From Bacillus sp. SD088 (GTDB lineage: Bacteria; Bacillota; Bacilli; Bacillales; Bacillaceae_C), in NCBI RefSeq assembly GCF_017355205.1, contig NZ_JADIJK010000006.1:124001-188000 (forward strand): a stretch of DNA of 64,000 bases, given 5' to 3'. Position 1 is the first letter of the stretch, and every line of letters starts with the position of its first letter. The position numbers and the translations under genes were made by a program. The notes beneath the pieces were generated by a model that ran no database searches, was not told where the DNA came from, and was given only the letters and a program-made list of their open reading frames with translations. This document shows positions 16,742-26,732 of the stretch, one piece after another.

Positions 16742-17305
16742 ATGCCAGTATACATTGCATTTCTCCGAGGAATTAATGTTGGGGGACACCGAAAAATTAA
16801 AATGAAAGAATTACGTGCCTCACTAGAGAAGATAGGGCTTGCTCATGTCCAGACATATATCCAGAGTGGCAATGTCCTGTTTGAATCAAATGAGAAAGAG
16901 GATTGGTTGCGTCAAGAAATAGAGCGAAGGATTTTTGATGACTTCGGTTTTTCAATCAATGTGATTATAAGAACAGCAACAGGACTAGAGGCAATTATAG
17001 CCGACTTACCTTTTTCTGAGGATGTCGTTTTAAAGGCGAGGGCCTCCGCGGCAGGAGAAATACTTTATGTTGCCCTCCTCCTCCATGCCCCTTTGCAGGA
17101 AAAAGTAGAGAGATTAAATGGTTATAAAAACGCTGGGGAGGATTATCAAGTGGAGGGTCAAGAGATTTATTTTTTATTTGGAAACGGTGCACGAAATTCC
17201 AAGCTGGCTGACCAAATGCAGAGCTTGGGTGTGCCTACCACAGTTCGCAATTGGAAAACGCTAAATAAATTAGTCGAAATGGCCGCCGCGAGAAAGAGTG
17301 TGTAG
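16742..17305 (+). CDS. DUF1697 domain-containing protein
   Basis: A 187-residue protein with the family's opening YIAFLRGINVGGHRKIKMKE, then GLAHVQTYIQSGNVLFES and a C-terminal VPTTVRNWKTLNKLVEMA. The family is widespread and structurally known, but without an assigned activity. Length is normal. An AAGGGGAA ribosome binding site precedes the ATG. Neighbours are other small single-domain proteins and give no pathway hint. Confidence 0.85.
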   Translation: MPVYIAFLRGINVGGHRKIKMKELRASLEKIGLAHVQTYIQSGNVLFESNEKEDWLRQEIERRIFDDFGFSINVIIRTATGLEAIIADLPFSEDVVLKARASAAGEILYVALLLHAPLQEKVERLNGYKNAGEDYQVEGQEIYFLFGNGARNSKLADQMQSLGVPTTVRNWKTLNKLVEMAAARKSV

Positions 17306-17358
17306 GATCAGAAAACCGTCCATAATTTTTATGAAAATGGATAGTTAGGAGCGAGAAG

Positions 17359-18177
17359 ATGAGAGTACCGGAGTTTGATTTTCCTGTGATTGAGAAAACG
17401 TTTAAGAGCATCGGAACTAGAGATGTAAAGTTATATATATTTGAGCCGTCAGAGGCGAAGAAAAAGCGAGCAGCGATTCTTTTTTTCATCGGAGGTAGTT
17501 TTAAAAAGAATCCGCAATCACCAGCTGTTTTTCAACAGCAAGCTAATTATTTTGCCTCACTTGGTATGGTCGCGATCTGTGTGGATTATCGGGCTGGCCA
17601 TGACGTGGGTTTTACGCCGAAACATGCGATTGCGGATGCGAAGTCTTCAGTCCGTTGGGTGCGTCAACATGCGGACGAATTGGGCGTCGATCCAGAAAAA
17701 ATTGTCATGTGCGGTGCATCCGCAGGCGGCTATGTCAGTGTTTCTTCAATCATGTTTGATCATGTAAATGATGACCCCGATTATCATCAGCAGAGTCGTG
17801 ATCATATCCCTAATGCGCTGATCATCTTTGGAGCTGGCATGGACGGAATAGATATTATGAAAAGGAGATATCCAGAAATATTGGATCAAGCCATTGAAAT
17901 ATCTCCGTTGCACCATATTAAAAAGGGATTACCGCCCACTTTATGGATGTGTGGCACGGAGGAGGATACCCCAGCGATTCCTCACGGTCTCTATGTACAA
18001 AATAAATTATTTGTCGAGCGCATGGTGGAATCTGGAAATAAAATCCATTTCGAAGAATATGAAGGAATGGAGCACGGATTTTTTAAATACGGCCGACATA
18101 ATAACAAATATTTTCACCAAACGAATGCGAGGATGGCAGCTTTTTTAAGGGGGATGGGATTTATAAATCAAGCATAA
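17359..18177 (+). CDS. Alpha/beta hydrolase (esterase/acetylhydrolase-like)
   Basis: A 272-residue soluble alpha/beta hydrolase. The nucleophile elbow is CGASAGGYVS (S121); the oxyanion-hole strand reads ILFFIGGSFKK instead of the usual HGGG of hormone-sensitive-lipase relatives; HGFF near residue 236 supplies the histidine. The preceding PTLWMCGTEEDTPAIP segment carries the acid. Best read as a carboxylesterase or acetylxylan/acetyl hydrolase with unknown substrate. The ATG has a GGAGCGAG site and lies 53 bases after the DUF1697 gene. Confidence 0.75.
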   Translation: MRVPEFDFPVIEKTFKSIGTRDVKLYIFEPSEAKKKRAAILFFIGGSFKKNPQSPAVFQQQANYFASLGMVAICVDYRAGHDVGFTPKHAIADAKSSVRWVRQHADELGVDPEKIVMCGASAGGYVSVSSIMFDHVNDDPDYHQQSRDHIPNALIIFGAGMDGIDIMKRRYPEILDQAIEISPLHHIKKGLPPTLWMCGTEEDTPAIPHGLYVQNKLFVERMVESGNKIHFEEYEGMEHGFFKYGRHNNKYFHQTNARMAAFLRGMGFINQA

Positions 18178-18244
18178 AAAAATCTAGGAATTGCATGTTT
18201 ATCCTGCTCCCATTAAGTAAAAGTGGGTTGGCTCTTGACTTTAA

Positions 18245-19093
18245 TTATAAACGGGGAGTTAACCATGTCATAACATTTTCCAATGCATGCTCGCAATGGT
18301 TTGCGTCCCAATGTCGATGAAGCCCATCTTCATACATGATATATTTTTTATCCTGAATGGAAATGGAATCCAAAAAGCGTAAGATTGAATCAGGATGGAC
18401 AATTGGATCCTGTTGGTCATAAAGACATAAAAGTGGAAAACGGAATTTCTCAATATCTAATAACGCGTGAACTCCATTATGAGTTAATTCAGTTAACCAA
18501 CGCGGGGTGTATTCTGAAGTAAATAGTGGATCCTCGATTAATTCTAGATCAGGCTCTGGGAAAAGATGCTCTAAACTGCGAACTTTTTTTAGGATTCCCA
18601 TCCACTTGAAAGGTTGGATCGATAAATTAGGAGAAATCCAAGAACAAAATTCCACTGTTTTTTTTATTAATAGTGGCAGCTGAAATCGGATCCCTAATGC
18701 AGGAGCTGATAAGATAAATCCTTTTGCTTTGTGGGGATACATTTGACCGTAGCGAATAGCAATGAGCCCTCCTAAGCTATGCCCGAAAATAAATAATGGG
18801 GCGGAAGGATATTGGACCTGAAAGGATTCAATTAATTGATTTAAGTCATCTAGGTAATCTGTAAATTTATTAACATGTCCACGAGGACCACCAGATTTTC
18901 CAAAACCTCGTAAATCCGGCGCAAGTACGCCGAGTTGGTGCTCCATACATATTTCACCAATATGGGAATAACGCCCCGAATGCTCACCAGCTCCATGAAT
19001 CAACATTATAAATCCACGTGATTCTTTGGGGAGCCAACCACGGTAAAATAAATTCACACCATCGTATCCAGAAACATGACCGCTGATATACAT
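18245..19093 (-). CDS. Alpha/beta hydrolase, lysophospholipase/monoacylglycerol lipase type
   Basis: A 282-residue protein of the PldB/serine aminopeptidase S33 group. Oxyanion region MLIHGAGEHSGRY, then LAPDLRGFGKSGGPRGH, nucleophile FGHSLGG (S106), acid in CLYDQQDPIV and histidine in DGLHRHWD. It probably cleaves monoacylglycerols or lysophospholipids. ATG at 19093 is chosen because GGAGGTG is 6 bases upstream; the longer reading to 19120 has no such site. No signal peptide, so cytoplasmic. Confidence 0.85.
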   Translation of the reverse strand: MYISGHVSGYDGVNLFYRGWLPKESRGFIMLIHGAGEHSGRYSHIGEICMEHQLGVLAPDLRGFGKSGGPRGHVNKFTDYLDDLNQLIESFQVQYPSAPLFIFGHSLGGLIAIRYGQMYPHKAKGFILSAPALGIRFQLPLLIKKTVEFCSWISPNLSIQPFKWMGILKKVRSLEHLFPEPDLELIEDPLFTSEYTPRWLTELTHNGVHALLDIEKFRFPLLCLYDQQDPIVHPDSILRFLDSISIQDKKYIMYEDGLHRHWDANHCEHALENVMTWLTPRL

Positions 19094-19207
19094 CTTGAAC
19101 ACCTCCAGAAATCTATACATGTTATGGTACCCGCTATTTTTATTTTTACACTTACTCGTTCTGTAGATTTATGCACTTGTGCAATCACTTCATAAAGGAG
19201 GATGAGT

Positions 19208-19717
19208 ATGGACGTTACCTTATCACTTATTCCATACGAAGATAAAACGATATTACAGAATTTAATGCAATTATATAGATATGATAGTAGTGAATTTGAT
19301 GGTCATGTGTTAAATGACCACGGTTTATATTTATATAAGTATTTAGATCATCAATGGACAGACGATTATCGCCGCCCATACTTGGTCAAGGTTGATGGTG
19401 AAATAGCGGGATTTGCGCTTGTTAGTCTTGATGTTCCAAAAGAATTCATGAAATTAAGTACCGCTGAAAAAAGCAATGTAATCAGTGATTTTTTTATTAT
19501 GAGGAAATTTAGAAGGTTAGGTGTTGGGCAAAAGGTTGCTAACTCCTTGTTCCAACAATATCGGGGAGTATGGGAGATTAGACAGACAGCAGGAAATAAA
19601 GTTGCTCAAAGGTTTTGGGCAAAATTGATTCATGATTATACGGATGGACACATACAGAAAGAAGAGTTCGTGCAAAATGATTGTTGGCATGGTCCGGTTA
19701 TTGTTTTTCAAAGTTAG
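19208..19717 (+). CDS. GNAT-family N-acetyltransferase
   Basis: A 169-residue acetyltransferase. The acetyl-CoA site is visible as ISDFFIMRKFRRLGVGQK, the Q/RxxGxG/A loop after the beta-4 strand, followed by QQYRGVWEIRQTAGNKVAQRFW, which is common in predicted GNATs with this split ending. ATG at 19208 gives a 7-base gap to AAAGGAGG (19193-19200); the ATG at 19202 would be too close. The acceptor substrate is unknown. It is followed 17 bases later by the HAD phosphatase gene, so the two likely share a transcript. Confidence 0.85.
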   Translation: MDVTLSLIPYEDKTILQNLMQLYRYDSSEFDGHVLNDHGLYLYKYLDHQWTDDYRRPYLVKVDGEIAGFALVSLDVPKEFMKLSTAEKSNVISDFFIMRKFRRLGVGQKVANSLFQQYRGVWEIRQTAGNKVAQRFWAKLIHDYTDGHIQKEEFVQNDCWHGPVIVFQS

Positions 19718-19734
19718 AATAGAAGGGGGATTTC

Positions 19735-20517
19735 ATGTATAAATTAGTGGCTTTGGATTTGGATGGGACATTGCTTAATCGAGATGGAAATATCTCTGAG
19801 CGGAATATACAAGCGATTTATAAGGCAGAAGATTTAGGGGTTCAGATTGTGTTAGCGACAGGCAGATATTATATGCAAACGAAACGGATTTTGGATCAAT
19901 TGGATTTTAAGGGGATTTTGGTATCAAATGATGGAACAGCTACCATTAATACTGTAAATCAAGCACTCATTGGCGAGTATTCTTTTTCTATGGAGGATAT
20001 CGCCCCACTTATCCATTATTGCCGCCGTCATCACATTCATTTTTCCCTGTGTACAGCTTTTGATGTGTATGTGGAATGGCTGGAAGACTCTCAAGAACAA
20101 CAATATCAGGTATATGAAATCACTCCTACTATTCATCGTGATGTTTTATCTATTAAGGAAAAAATTATGAAATGTACAATTGGCGATCAAAATAAAGTAG
20201 GTGGATGGCAGGAGATTCCTTTGCCAGTTCCTGGACGACTCAGAAAGAGGATTGATTTAGAATTTCATAGAGAATACGTTCATGCCCAATCAAATAAAAC
20301 AAAAGCGCTCATCCATCTCTTAGATTCCCTTGAAATAAAGCAATCAGAAATGATGGCAATCGGCGATTATTACAATGACTTGGGTATGATTGAGTTCGCA
20401 GGTTTAGGAATTGCGATGGGAAATGCCCCTGACGATATAAAAGCGCTCGCCAATGATGTCACCTTATCCAATGATGAAGATGGCGTATTTCACGCATTTT
20501 CGAAATATATATTTTAG
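19735..20517 (+). CDS. Cof-type HAD-IIB sugar-phosphate phosphatase
   Basis: A 260-residue HAD phosphatase. Motif I LDLDGTLLN (D8, D10), motif II LVSNDGT, the lysine in KTKALIHLLDSL and motif IV AIGDYYNDLGMIEFAG are in order, with a C2B cap between motifs II and III. The family hydrolyses sugar phosphates, FMN or pyridoxal phosphate, usually with broad specificity. The cap is slightly short. It follows the GNAT gene closely and is followed by a stem-loop at 20735-20762. Confidence 0.88.
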   Translation: MYKLVALDLDGTLLNRDGNISERNIQAIYKAEDLGVQIVLATGRYYMQTKRILDQLDFKGILVSNDGTATINTVNQALIGEYSFSMEDIAPLIHYCRRHHIHFSLCTAFDVYVEWLEDSQEQQYQVYEITPTIHRDVLSIKEKIMKCTIGDQNKVGGWQEIPLPVPGRLRKRIDLEFHREYVHAQSNKTKALIHLLDSLEIKQSEMMAIGDYYNDLGMIEFAGLGIAMGNAPDDIKALANDVTLSNDEDGVFHAFSKYIF

Positions 20518-20734
20518 AATTAGTTTTTGCGAAATATGCTCAAAAAAAATCATTTTATGTATTTGAGAACCCTTATGTTCATCTTGGGAAAACCTATTTT
20601 CCCACATAGTTTTGGATTGAAAGAAAGACATAGGGGATAAATTTATTAGAGATCAGAGCCATCTGTTGATTCTTAGCGTGAGAGAGTGTAGATAGAAAGA
20701 GAGTTCCATTTCTTAAATCCCGATTTAAAGGCAT

Positions 20735-20775
20735 CGGCATTCACCCCACAAAGTAAATGCCGACAGTTTTATTTC
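20735..20775. terminator. Stem-loop between convergent HAD and YobU-like genes
   Basis: CGGCATT (20735-20741) pairs with AATGCCG (20756-20762); on the plus strand AGTTTTATTTC follows. It probably ends transcription in both directions. Confidence 0.6.
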
Positions 20776-21236
20776 TTAATCGCAATATAAATCTCTACTT
20801 GCGCATTCTCAGGATCTGCACATCGCCCGTCATACACTTCAAAATCTCCTGTATAAGTTCTCTTGATACTGTTCTTTTCACAGTAGTGCCAAATTTCCTG
20901 CCAAAGTGCGCCAACGATTTTCGCGATGGGGCCTTTTTCAGAAGTAAAGACAAGATATTGAGAAGTAGGAATCGTTTTTACGACCCATTCATCTGACTTT
21001 GTGGCCTTGTCCACTTTGAGCCCGATCGTCATCTGATATGTGCCATTTACATCTACAGCATAATCCGAATACACGCCATATACAGTATGATCCAAGGCAG
21101 GAATTTGCGTTGAAACCTGCTCTTGATAAAATCGATCCCATAAGGCAGGGATTTTTGCCTGAACGGTCCTTTCATTTGCATTGGACGTCTCTACAGAAAT
21201 TCCCATCACTCTGAATGCCTTCTTCTGTTTGATCAT
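20769..21236 (-). CDS. GyrI-like small-molecule-binding protein (YobU-like effector)
   Basis: A 155-residue AraC-effector/GyrI-like domain without a DNA-binding part. It begins IKQKKAFRVMGISVETSNA and shows IPALWDRFYQEQ, HTVYGVYSDYAVDVNGTY and the C-terminal KRTYTGDFEVYDGR, as in B. subtilis YobU. Such domains bind hydrophobic cations or act as ligand sensors. ATG at 21236 follows AAAGGTGG at good distance; GTG at 21248 overlaps it. It lies just downstream of the YobV-like regulator, as yobU follows yobV, so the pair likely senses a compound together. Confidence 0.8.
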   Translation of the reverse strand: MIKQKKAFRVMGISVETSNANERTVQAKIPALWDRFYQEQVSTQIPALDHTVYGVYSDYAVDVNGTYQMTIGLKVDKATKSDEWVVKTIPTSQYLVFTSEKGPIAKIVGALWQEIWHYCEKNSIKRTYTGDFEVYDGRCADPENAQVEIYIAIKK

Positions 21237-21289
21237 AATTTTCACCACCTTTAGCCTTACTATAACGATCTAAACCTGACAACAGTCTG

Positions 21290-22193
21290 TCAGGTTTTAT
21301 ACATCTTAAAAACATTTCTTGCCTGCTGCTGGATAATCTCCCTGATATGCATCGGTTCAAGCACTTCGATTTTGTCAGAAAAGCTTAATAGAAAGCTGTA
21401 TAGCCATTGGTTCTCTGGTAGTTGCAGGGTGACAATTTGTTTTTCCGCATCCACTGCTTCTACACCAAACATTTCCTCCATTTTTTCATAGATGTCTGCC
21501 TGATAAGTGAGTTTTAAGATAATCATTTTGTGATCATACCAATCTTTATCCCAAGGAAGCTTAGATACATCGACCCTCTTTTCGCTGAAACGTCTGCTTG
21601 TTCCACTGCAAATCTTTTATTCTTGCTAGTTTAAATAAGCGAAAAGCTTGTCGCTGTAAACAATAACTGTACACATACCAGGAACGACCTTTTTGCACTA
21701 GCGTATGAGGTTCAATGATTCGGGGGATGACGGTTCTATTTCCGTATACAATCTCTACACATGTGTTGTTTTCAATGGCTGTTTTTAAAAAGGTTCGTTT
21801 TTGTTTAAGGTGTTCGTCTTGCCCCCATGGACTATCATCGATAAAAAGGTAATCCTCTGTAGCCTCTTTGCCCACAATATGGCGGATTTTTTCCAAAACG
21901 GTTTTGGCGCTAGGATCCTCATAGGCTGTAAGCAGACTTTTTAAGGCAACGGATAGAGAGGTGAGCTCCTCTTCTTTTAAAAAATGTTTGTCGATCCGGT
22001 AATTCTCGATTAAACTGATGCCACCATTCGCCCCTTGATAGCTAACGATAGGAATTCCTGCACTACTTAATGTATCAATATCACGATAAACCGTCCGAAC
22101 AGAAATAGCCAATTCCTCTGCTAATTCTTGGGCGGTTACTTTTTTTCGATCAAGTAAAAGCATGATCATACGTAAAAGCCGATCAAGTTTCAT
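21290..22193 (-). pseudogene. YobV-like HTH/WYL-domain transcriptional regulator, frameshifted
   Basis: Two reading frames together give one YafY/YobV-type regulator of about 300 residues. The first part (22193 down to 21561) has a winged HTH starting MKLDRLLRMIMLLLDRKKVT with AEELAISVRTVYRDIDTLS, then the WYL-domain start with WYVYSYCLQRQAFRLFKLARI. It stops after QRKEGRCI. The next frame continues VDVSKLPWDKDWYDHK then MIILKLTYQADIYEKMEE to the usual C-terminus. One extra G near 21564-21567 (GAGGGTCG on the minus strand) explains the break. The start ATG at 22193 has GAGGAG 6 bases upstream. It is a recent pseudogene or a sequencing error. Confidence 0.8.
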
Positions 22194-23004
22194 ATCAATC
22201 TCCTCATACAATGAATTTTGTAAGCCAAGCCCCTGGAAAGAAATAACTGAGCAAGGATAGTTCTCAATAAACGTGAGGTCATCATCATTAGGGGCTCTAG
22301 CACCAGGTAATCGAACAGCGTAAGCAAGTGTCTCAATTGAATGAATTATAAAAATAAATAGCTCATAAAAAGATTAATTATTTCGAAAAAAGTTCCAATA
22401 TCAACATTTACTTTGTACTTTCTTTCTATATTACCATAACGACCGATTGATCGAATTTGCAAACCTCAATATCTTAGCATGATGTTAGAAAATATACTAT
22501 TAGCACTCTATTATTTGCTCAATATGGAGGTGTTGCTCATATCTTTCAAAAATGAAGGAGATTACCGAGAAGGATGGAAAAGAAAAATTGGCTTGTTTCA
22601 TAGCGATTAGTTTAGCTGATTTTGATGATTACGGCATTCTCCTCTCACACAAAAACAGATTTGCTACAGCTATAATTTATAAATAGCGATGTAGAGCTCG
22701 ATCAAAAATGCACACGATCCCACCTGAAGACACGAAAGATCTGAAGCTAGAAGGATCGAACTGTTGAGCAGGAAGAAAAGGCTCCTGTATCTAAGATGTA
22801 TTGACAAAATGCAATCTGAATATGAGAAAGTGGTTTTAATCAATTACGAGATCCTTGCAACAATCCTAGAGGGGAGAGAGTGGTTTACATTTCTTCGATT
22901 GGGGACCAATCGGTTATTTGAAAAGATTTATATAATGGTTTGTCTTTATCTAATCTTTACATTGTTTTGATATACTTAAACGAATAACAATGGAGGATAA
23001 AGCG
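22194..23004. other. Long intergenic region before the two-component operon
   Basis: 811 bases with no gene I can support. A 68-codon frame at 22764-22970 lacks a ribosome binding site and resembles nothing known. The left end must hold the promoter of the YobV-like gene, the right end that of the response regulator; TATACT at 22971-22976 could be its -10. Base composition and scattered short frames suggest decayed genes. Confidence 0.4.
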
Positions 23005-23688
23005 ATGAATGAAACCATTCTGATTGTTGAGGATGAACAAATTCTAAGAGAAGTGCTTAAAGACTATTTTTTAAATGAAAATTTCCATGTGCTGGAAGCA
23101 AATGATGGGAAAAAGGCATTGCAATTATTTGACAGCGAAAGGGTGGATTTGATTATTTTAGATATTATGCTGCCCAAATTAGATGGCTGGTCTGTTTGCA
23201 GGCGGATTCGAAAAACGGCGGATGTTCCCATTATTATCCTAACCGCACGTGTTGAGGAAGAAGATACATTATTAGGCTTTGAACTTGGGGCAGATGATTA
23301 TGTGACGAAACCATATAGTCCAGCTATATTATTGGCACGGGCCAAACGATTATTGCAAAGCCGTCAACAAAAGAGCGCTGTAGAAGAACAACAGGTAAAA
23401 CCTGCGAATGGCATTTCCATTAATATGGCTGCCAGATCAGTGCTAGTTGATGATCAAAGCATCAATCTTACACATACAGAATTTGAAATTCTTTCCTACT
23501 TAATGCAAAACGAAGGAATTGTGATTACTAGGGAACAATTAATTATCAAGGTTTGGGGTTATGAATATGCCGGTGATGACCGCACTATTAATACGCATAT
23601 ACGGAATATCCGAACTAAGCTTGGTGATAAGGCAGATGCGATCAAAACTATTGTGCGCTTAGGTTATAAATTTGAGGCGACTGTATGA
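23005..23688 (+). CDS. OmpR-family response regulator
   Basis: A 227-residue two-domain regulator. The receiver domain has acidic pocket E9-D10, phospho-acceptor D53 in LIILDIMLPKLDGW, the switch threonine in IILTA and lysine in YVTKPYS. A winged-helix DNA-binding domain follows with LTHTEFEILSYLM and DRTINTHIRNIRTKLG. ATG at 23005 fits GGAGG (22992-22996); the ATG at 22990 is part of that site. The stop overlaps the kinase gene (ATGA). The downstream cell-wall genes suggest a role in envelope homeostasis, by context only. Confidence 0.92.
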   Translation: MNETILIVEDEQILREVLKDYFLNENFHVLEANDGKKALQLFDSERVDLIILDIMLPKLDGWSVCRRIRKTADVPIIILTARVEEEDTLLGFELGADDYVTKPYSPAILLARAKRLLQSRQQKSAVEEQQVKPANGISINMAARSVLVDDQSINLTHTEFEILSYLMQNEGIVITREQLIIKVWGYEYAGDDRTINTHIRNIRTKLGDKADAIKTIVRLGYKFEATV

Positions 23689-25664
23689 GAAGTAAAATTG
23701 TTTTCAAACTGTTTACTCTGACAACTTTGCTTTGCGTCTTTATCTTAACGACTGTTTTTATCGGTCAAACGATTTTCTTCAAGCAATATTATGCCCATCA
23801 AAAAGTCACTGATATTCAGGCGGCCATGGATCGTTATGCAGACGATTACCTGCAAAACAAGGAAGACAAATATGTTCAAAAAAAACTAGAACAGGATTTT
23901 TATCAAAAACATAATACATGGATTACGACATTGGATCAATATGGAAATTTAAAAAATGCGGATGATTTTTATGTGGAAATTCAGTCAGAGCGAGCGAATG
24001 ACGAAGCTTTTGCAGATAAAACAATCCGTATCCCTCTCTACTATTTGCTGGATTTTGAAGATGCTTTATCAGATGATCTCCTTCTTGAGCCAGATGTACG
24101 CATTGGTATATACGGGATTAAGAAAGGATCGATAGTCATCCCTTATGTCATCGGCCATTTAGGAAGATTTGTGCCTAATTCGCTAGGAACGATCGGAGCT
24201 TTGGATCCATATGAGCTGGAACAGGAACAAGAAAATGTAACCTACTGGGAGAATAAGCAGTTGAAAAAAGCAGCAGGAGAATATCTCAGCAAGCGGATCG
24301 GACAGAATTCTTCAAAACATACGCAGGAAACAGATCTTCTCTTTCCAAATGAATCTAGTTCACAGTCGCCAGCCGTTTTAAGGGAAGAGTCAAAAGTGGT
24401 GCAAGCTAAACCAGTAGAACCGGCAAGTTCACAACAAGATATTGTTCAATTGATTGGAACGGTTACAGCTGTACAGCTTCCAAATCGAAGTGAAGGATCG
24501 AATGCTATTTACACAAACACTCTATTTATGGATAAAATCAAAGATTTTCAAGCCTCTCTTCTGTTGAAACAAAATCCAACAATGGACCAATCCATTCAAG
24601 TGGAGGACATTGAGCAAAATAATATTCAGTACAAAATATTAATCAAGCCCTTGTCAATCGATGGTCACAGATCCTATCTAATTGCAATGACATCACTGCA
24701 GCCAGTAGATGAGGCTGTGCAAATGGTAAAGGAGTATTATGTTTATTTAATCGTTTTCGTGATGCTTCTCGTTTTATTAGCATCCTTTTATTATTCGAAA
24801 AAAATTGCTAGTCCACTACTGAAAATTAATCAAACGGCGAAAAAAATGGCTAACTTGGACTTCTCTGAAAGTGTCACTGTGAAATCAAGGGATGAATTGG
24901 GGACATTATCGGAAAACATCAATACCCTTTCGGACACATTACACAAACATATTAAGCAGCTGCAGCAGGATATTGAAAAAGAAAAGCAGCTAGAGAACAC
25001 AAGAAAAGAATTTATTTCAGGTGTCTCGCATGAGCTTAAAACACCGTTAAGTATTATGAAAAGCACGATTTCCATTTTACAAGATGATGTGGCCAAGCAT
25101 AAAAGGGGGTATTATTTTCAGGCACTGGAGAAGGAAGTTGACAAGATGGATCGGCTCATTGCCGATATGCTTGAATTGGCCAAATATGAATCAGGTACTT
25201 ATCAAATGAAAGTGGAATCCTTCTATATCGATGAAATGATCGAACGGGTTTGTGCCCCTCTTTCCATAGAGGCCGCCAAGAATCAGGTGACACTTAGACC
25301 GGTGCTACAGCCGTTTGAAGTGATAGCAAATGAACATCGGATTGAGCAGGTGATCACGAATTTCTTAACCAATGCGATCCGTCATACACCAGCAGCTGGT
25401 ATCGTGACTATTTCGGTAAAGGATAAAGAGAATCAAGTGAAAATTTGTGTAGAAAACACAGGCGAACCGATTCTTATGGAACGATTGGAAAAAATTTGGG
25501 ATCGATTTTACCGCGGAGATACTTCTCGAGATCGCTCAAAAGGTGAAACAGGTTTGGGACTAGCCATTTCCAAAAATATTCTTGAACTCCATGGAAGTAA
25601 ATTTGGGGTAGAGAATACAGAAACAGGCGTATTGTTTTATTTTTATTTAAGAAAAAACAAATAG
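23685..25664 (+). CDS. Membrane sensor histidine kinase with large extracellular domain
   Basis: A 659-residue kinase. A first membrane helix (about 8-30) is followed by an unusually long external region of some 320 residues with a polar, Ser/Gln-rich middle part, then a second helix near 352-372, a HAMP domain (KKIASPLLKINQTAKKMANL), a HisKA dimerisation helix with phospho-acceptor H449 in SGVSHELKTPLS, and a HATPase domain with N-box NFLTNAIRHT, RFYRGD and GETGLGLAISKNI. It overlaps the response regulator by 4 bases. The external domain is not one I recognise, so the signal is unknown. Confidence 0.92.
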   Translation: MRSKIVFKLFTLTTLLCVFILTTVFIGQTIFFKQYYAHQKVTDIQAAMDRYADDYLQNKEDKYVQKKLEQDFYQKHNTWITTLDQYGNLKNADDFYVEIQSERANDEAFADKTIRIPLYYLLDFEDALSDDLLLEPDVRIGIYGIKKGSIVIPYVIGHLGRFVPNSLGTIGALDPYELEQEQENVTYWENKQLKKAAGEYLSKRIGQNSSKHTQETDLLFPNESSSQSPAVLREESKVVQAKPVEPASSQQDIVQLIGTVTAVQLPNRSEGSNAIYTNTLFMDKIKDFQASLLLKQNPTMDQSIQVEDIEQNNIQYKILIKPLSIDGHRSYLIAMTSLQPVDEAVQMVKEYYVYLIVFVMLLVLLASFYYSKKIASPLLKINQTAKKMANLDFSESVTVKSRDELGTLSENINTLSDTLHKHIKQLQQDIEKEKQLENTRKEFISGVSHELKTPLSIMKSTISILQDDVAKHKRGYYFQALEKEVDKMDRLIADMLELAKYESGTYQMKVESFYIDEMIERVCAPLSIEAAKNQVTLRPVLQPFEVIANEHRIEQVITNFLTNAIRHTPAAGIVTISVKDKENQVKICVENTGEPILMERLEKIWDRFYRGDTSRDRSKGETGLGLAISKNILELHGSKFGVENTETGVLFYFYLRKNK

Positions 25665-25680
25665 AAGTTTACTCAGAGTA

Positions 25681-25726
25681 AAAGCTATTAGGTCATGGTT
25701 AAACCCATGACCTAATAGCTTTTTCT
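25681..25726 (+). terminator. Terminator after the two-component operon
   Basis: AAAGCTATTAGGTCATGG (25681-25698) pairs perfectly with 25705-25722, followed by TTC and T-rich sequence. It separates the two-component genes from the deacetylase gene at least partly. Confidence 0.85.
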
Positions 25727-25812
25727 TTATCCAAAATTTATCTCAACTTCATTTTATCTATATCTCGCATGTTTAATCTAGTAATAGAGATAAAAGAGGG
25801 GAGTTGAAACAT

Positions 25813-26703
25813 ATGCAACAACAGTCTAGTTGGGAGAAAAGAAGAATAAGAGTCTTATTAAAAATATGTCTATTGTTTTTTTTAGTAGTTTCCTGTGTTT
25901 GGGTGATAGATTACTTCATAAAAGCTGCATCTCCCATTGACAAGACAGAGGATAAGAAAATAATGGCCGAAACGTTTGAAGAAACTAGTCCTTCACCACG
26001 AAAAACCGAAGAAAAAATGAAAGAAGAAGCAAATAAGCAAAAGGAAGAGGAGATAGAAAGAAGGAAAGAAGAGTCAAAGGATAAGAAAAACGAGAAAATG
26101 GTCTACTTAACTTTTGACGATGGTCCAAGTAAATGGACCGGAAATTTTCTTGATGTTTTAAAGGACCATGGAATTCAAGCAACCTTTTTCATGCAGGGAA
26201 GCCATTTAAAGCAACCATCCTTTCAGTCTGATGTGAAACGAGCGATTGAGGAAGGCCATTATGTTGGCGCCCATAGTATGACACATGATTATGACCAATT
26301 ATACAAAAATCAGCAGTTTGTCCCAGAAATGCAGGAAACATTGGCGTTAATCCACGAGATTACAGGAACGAGCCCTCATTTAGTTCGTCCTCCTTATGGG
26401 TCTATTCCTGGGTTGAATGATGAACTTATTCATCATCAAGTCATTGAGGCAGGCTTGAAAATTTGGGATTGGACAATTGACTCCCAAGATTGGAATTATC
26501 CCAATGACCCAGAGAAGATTATGAACATCATAAAATCGACTACAACAGAAAATATTGAAGTTGTCCTTATGCACGAAAAGGAACAAACTTTGAAGCTGTT
26601 ACCGCAAATTATTGCTTTTTTCAAAGAGCAGGGCTATGAGTTTGGGGTCTACAGCGATCAACATCATTTTCCCAATAATTTTTTATCAGATTCTCGTTTA
26701 TAA
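25813..26703 (+). CDS. Membrane-anchored polysaccharide deacetylase (PgdA-like)
   Basis: A 296-residue protein with an N-terminal membrane anchor (about 17-38), a highly charged Lys/Glu linker (about 45-98) and a NodB-type deacetylase domain. Motif 1 is VYLTFDDGPS, motif 2 is AHSMTHDY with two zinc-binding histidines, motif 3 is RPPYGSIPG and motif 4 is IWDWTIDSQDW; the late histidine is in VVLMHEKE. It should remove acetyl groups from peptidoglycan N-acetylglucosamine outside the cell, which gives lysozyme resistance. ATG at 25813 has GAGGGGAG 9 bases upstream. Three bases separate its stop from the upstream region of the amidase gene. Confidence 0.88.
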   Translation: MQQQSSWEKRRIRVLLKICLLFFLVVSCVWVIDYFIKAASPIDKTEDKKIMAETFEETSPSPRKTEEKMKEEANKQKEEEIERRKEESKDKKNEKMVYLTFDDGPSKWTGNFLDVLKDHGIQATFFMQGSHLKQPSFQSDVKRAIEEGHYVGAHSMTHDYDQLYKNQQFVPEMQETLALIHEITGTSPHLVRPPYGSIPGLNDELIHHQVIEAGLKIWDWTIDSQDWNYPNDPEKIMNIIKSTTTENIEVVLMHEKEQTLKLLPQIIAFFKEQGYEFGVYSDQHHFPNNFLSDSRL

Positions 26704-26732
26704 AAATGGACCGACCTAGAAAGGAAGTTTCT

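Noticed and set aside
22764-22970. 68-codon frame before the response regulator
   Set aside because: No ribosome site, no family likeness; probably chance.
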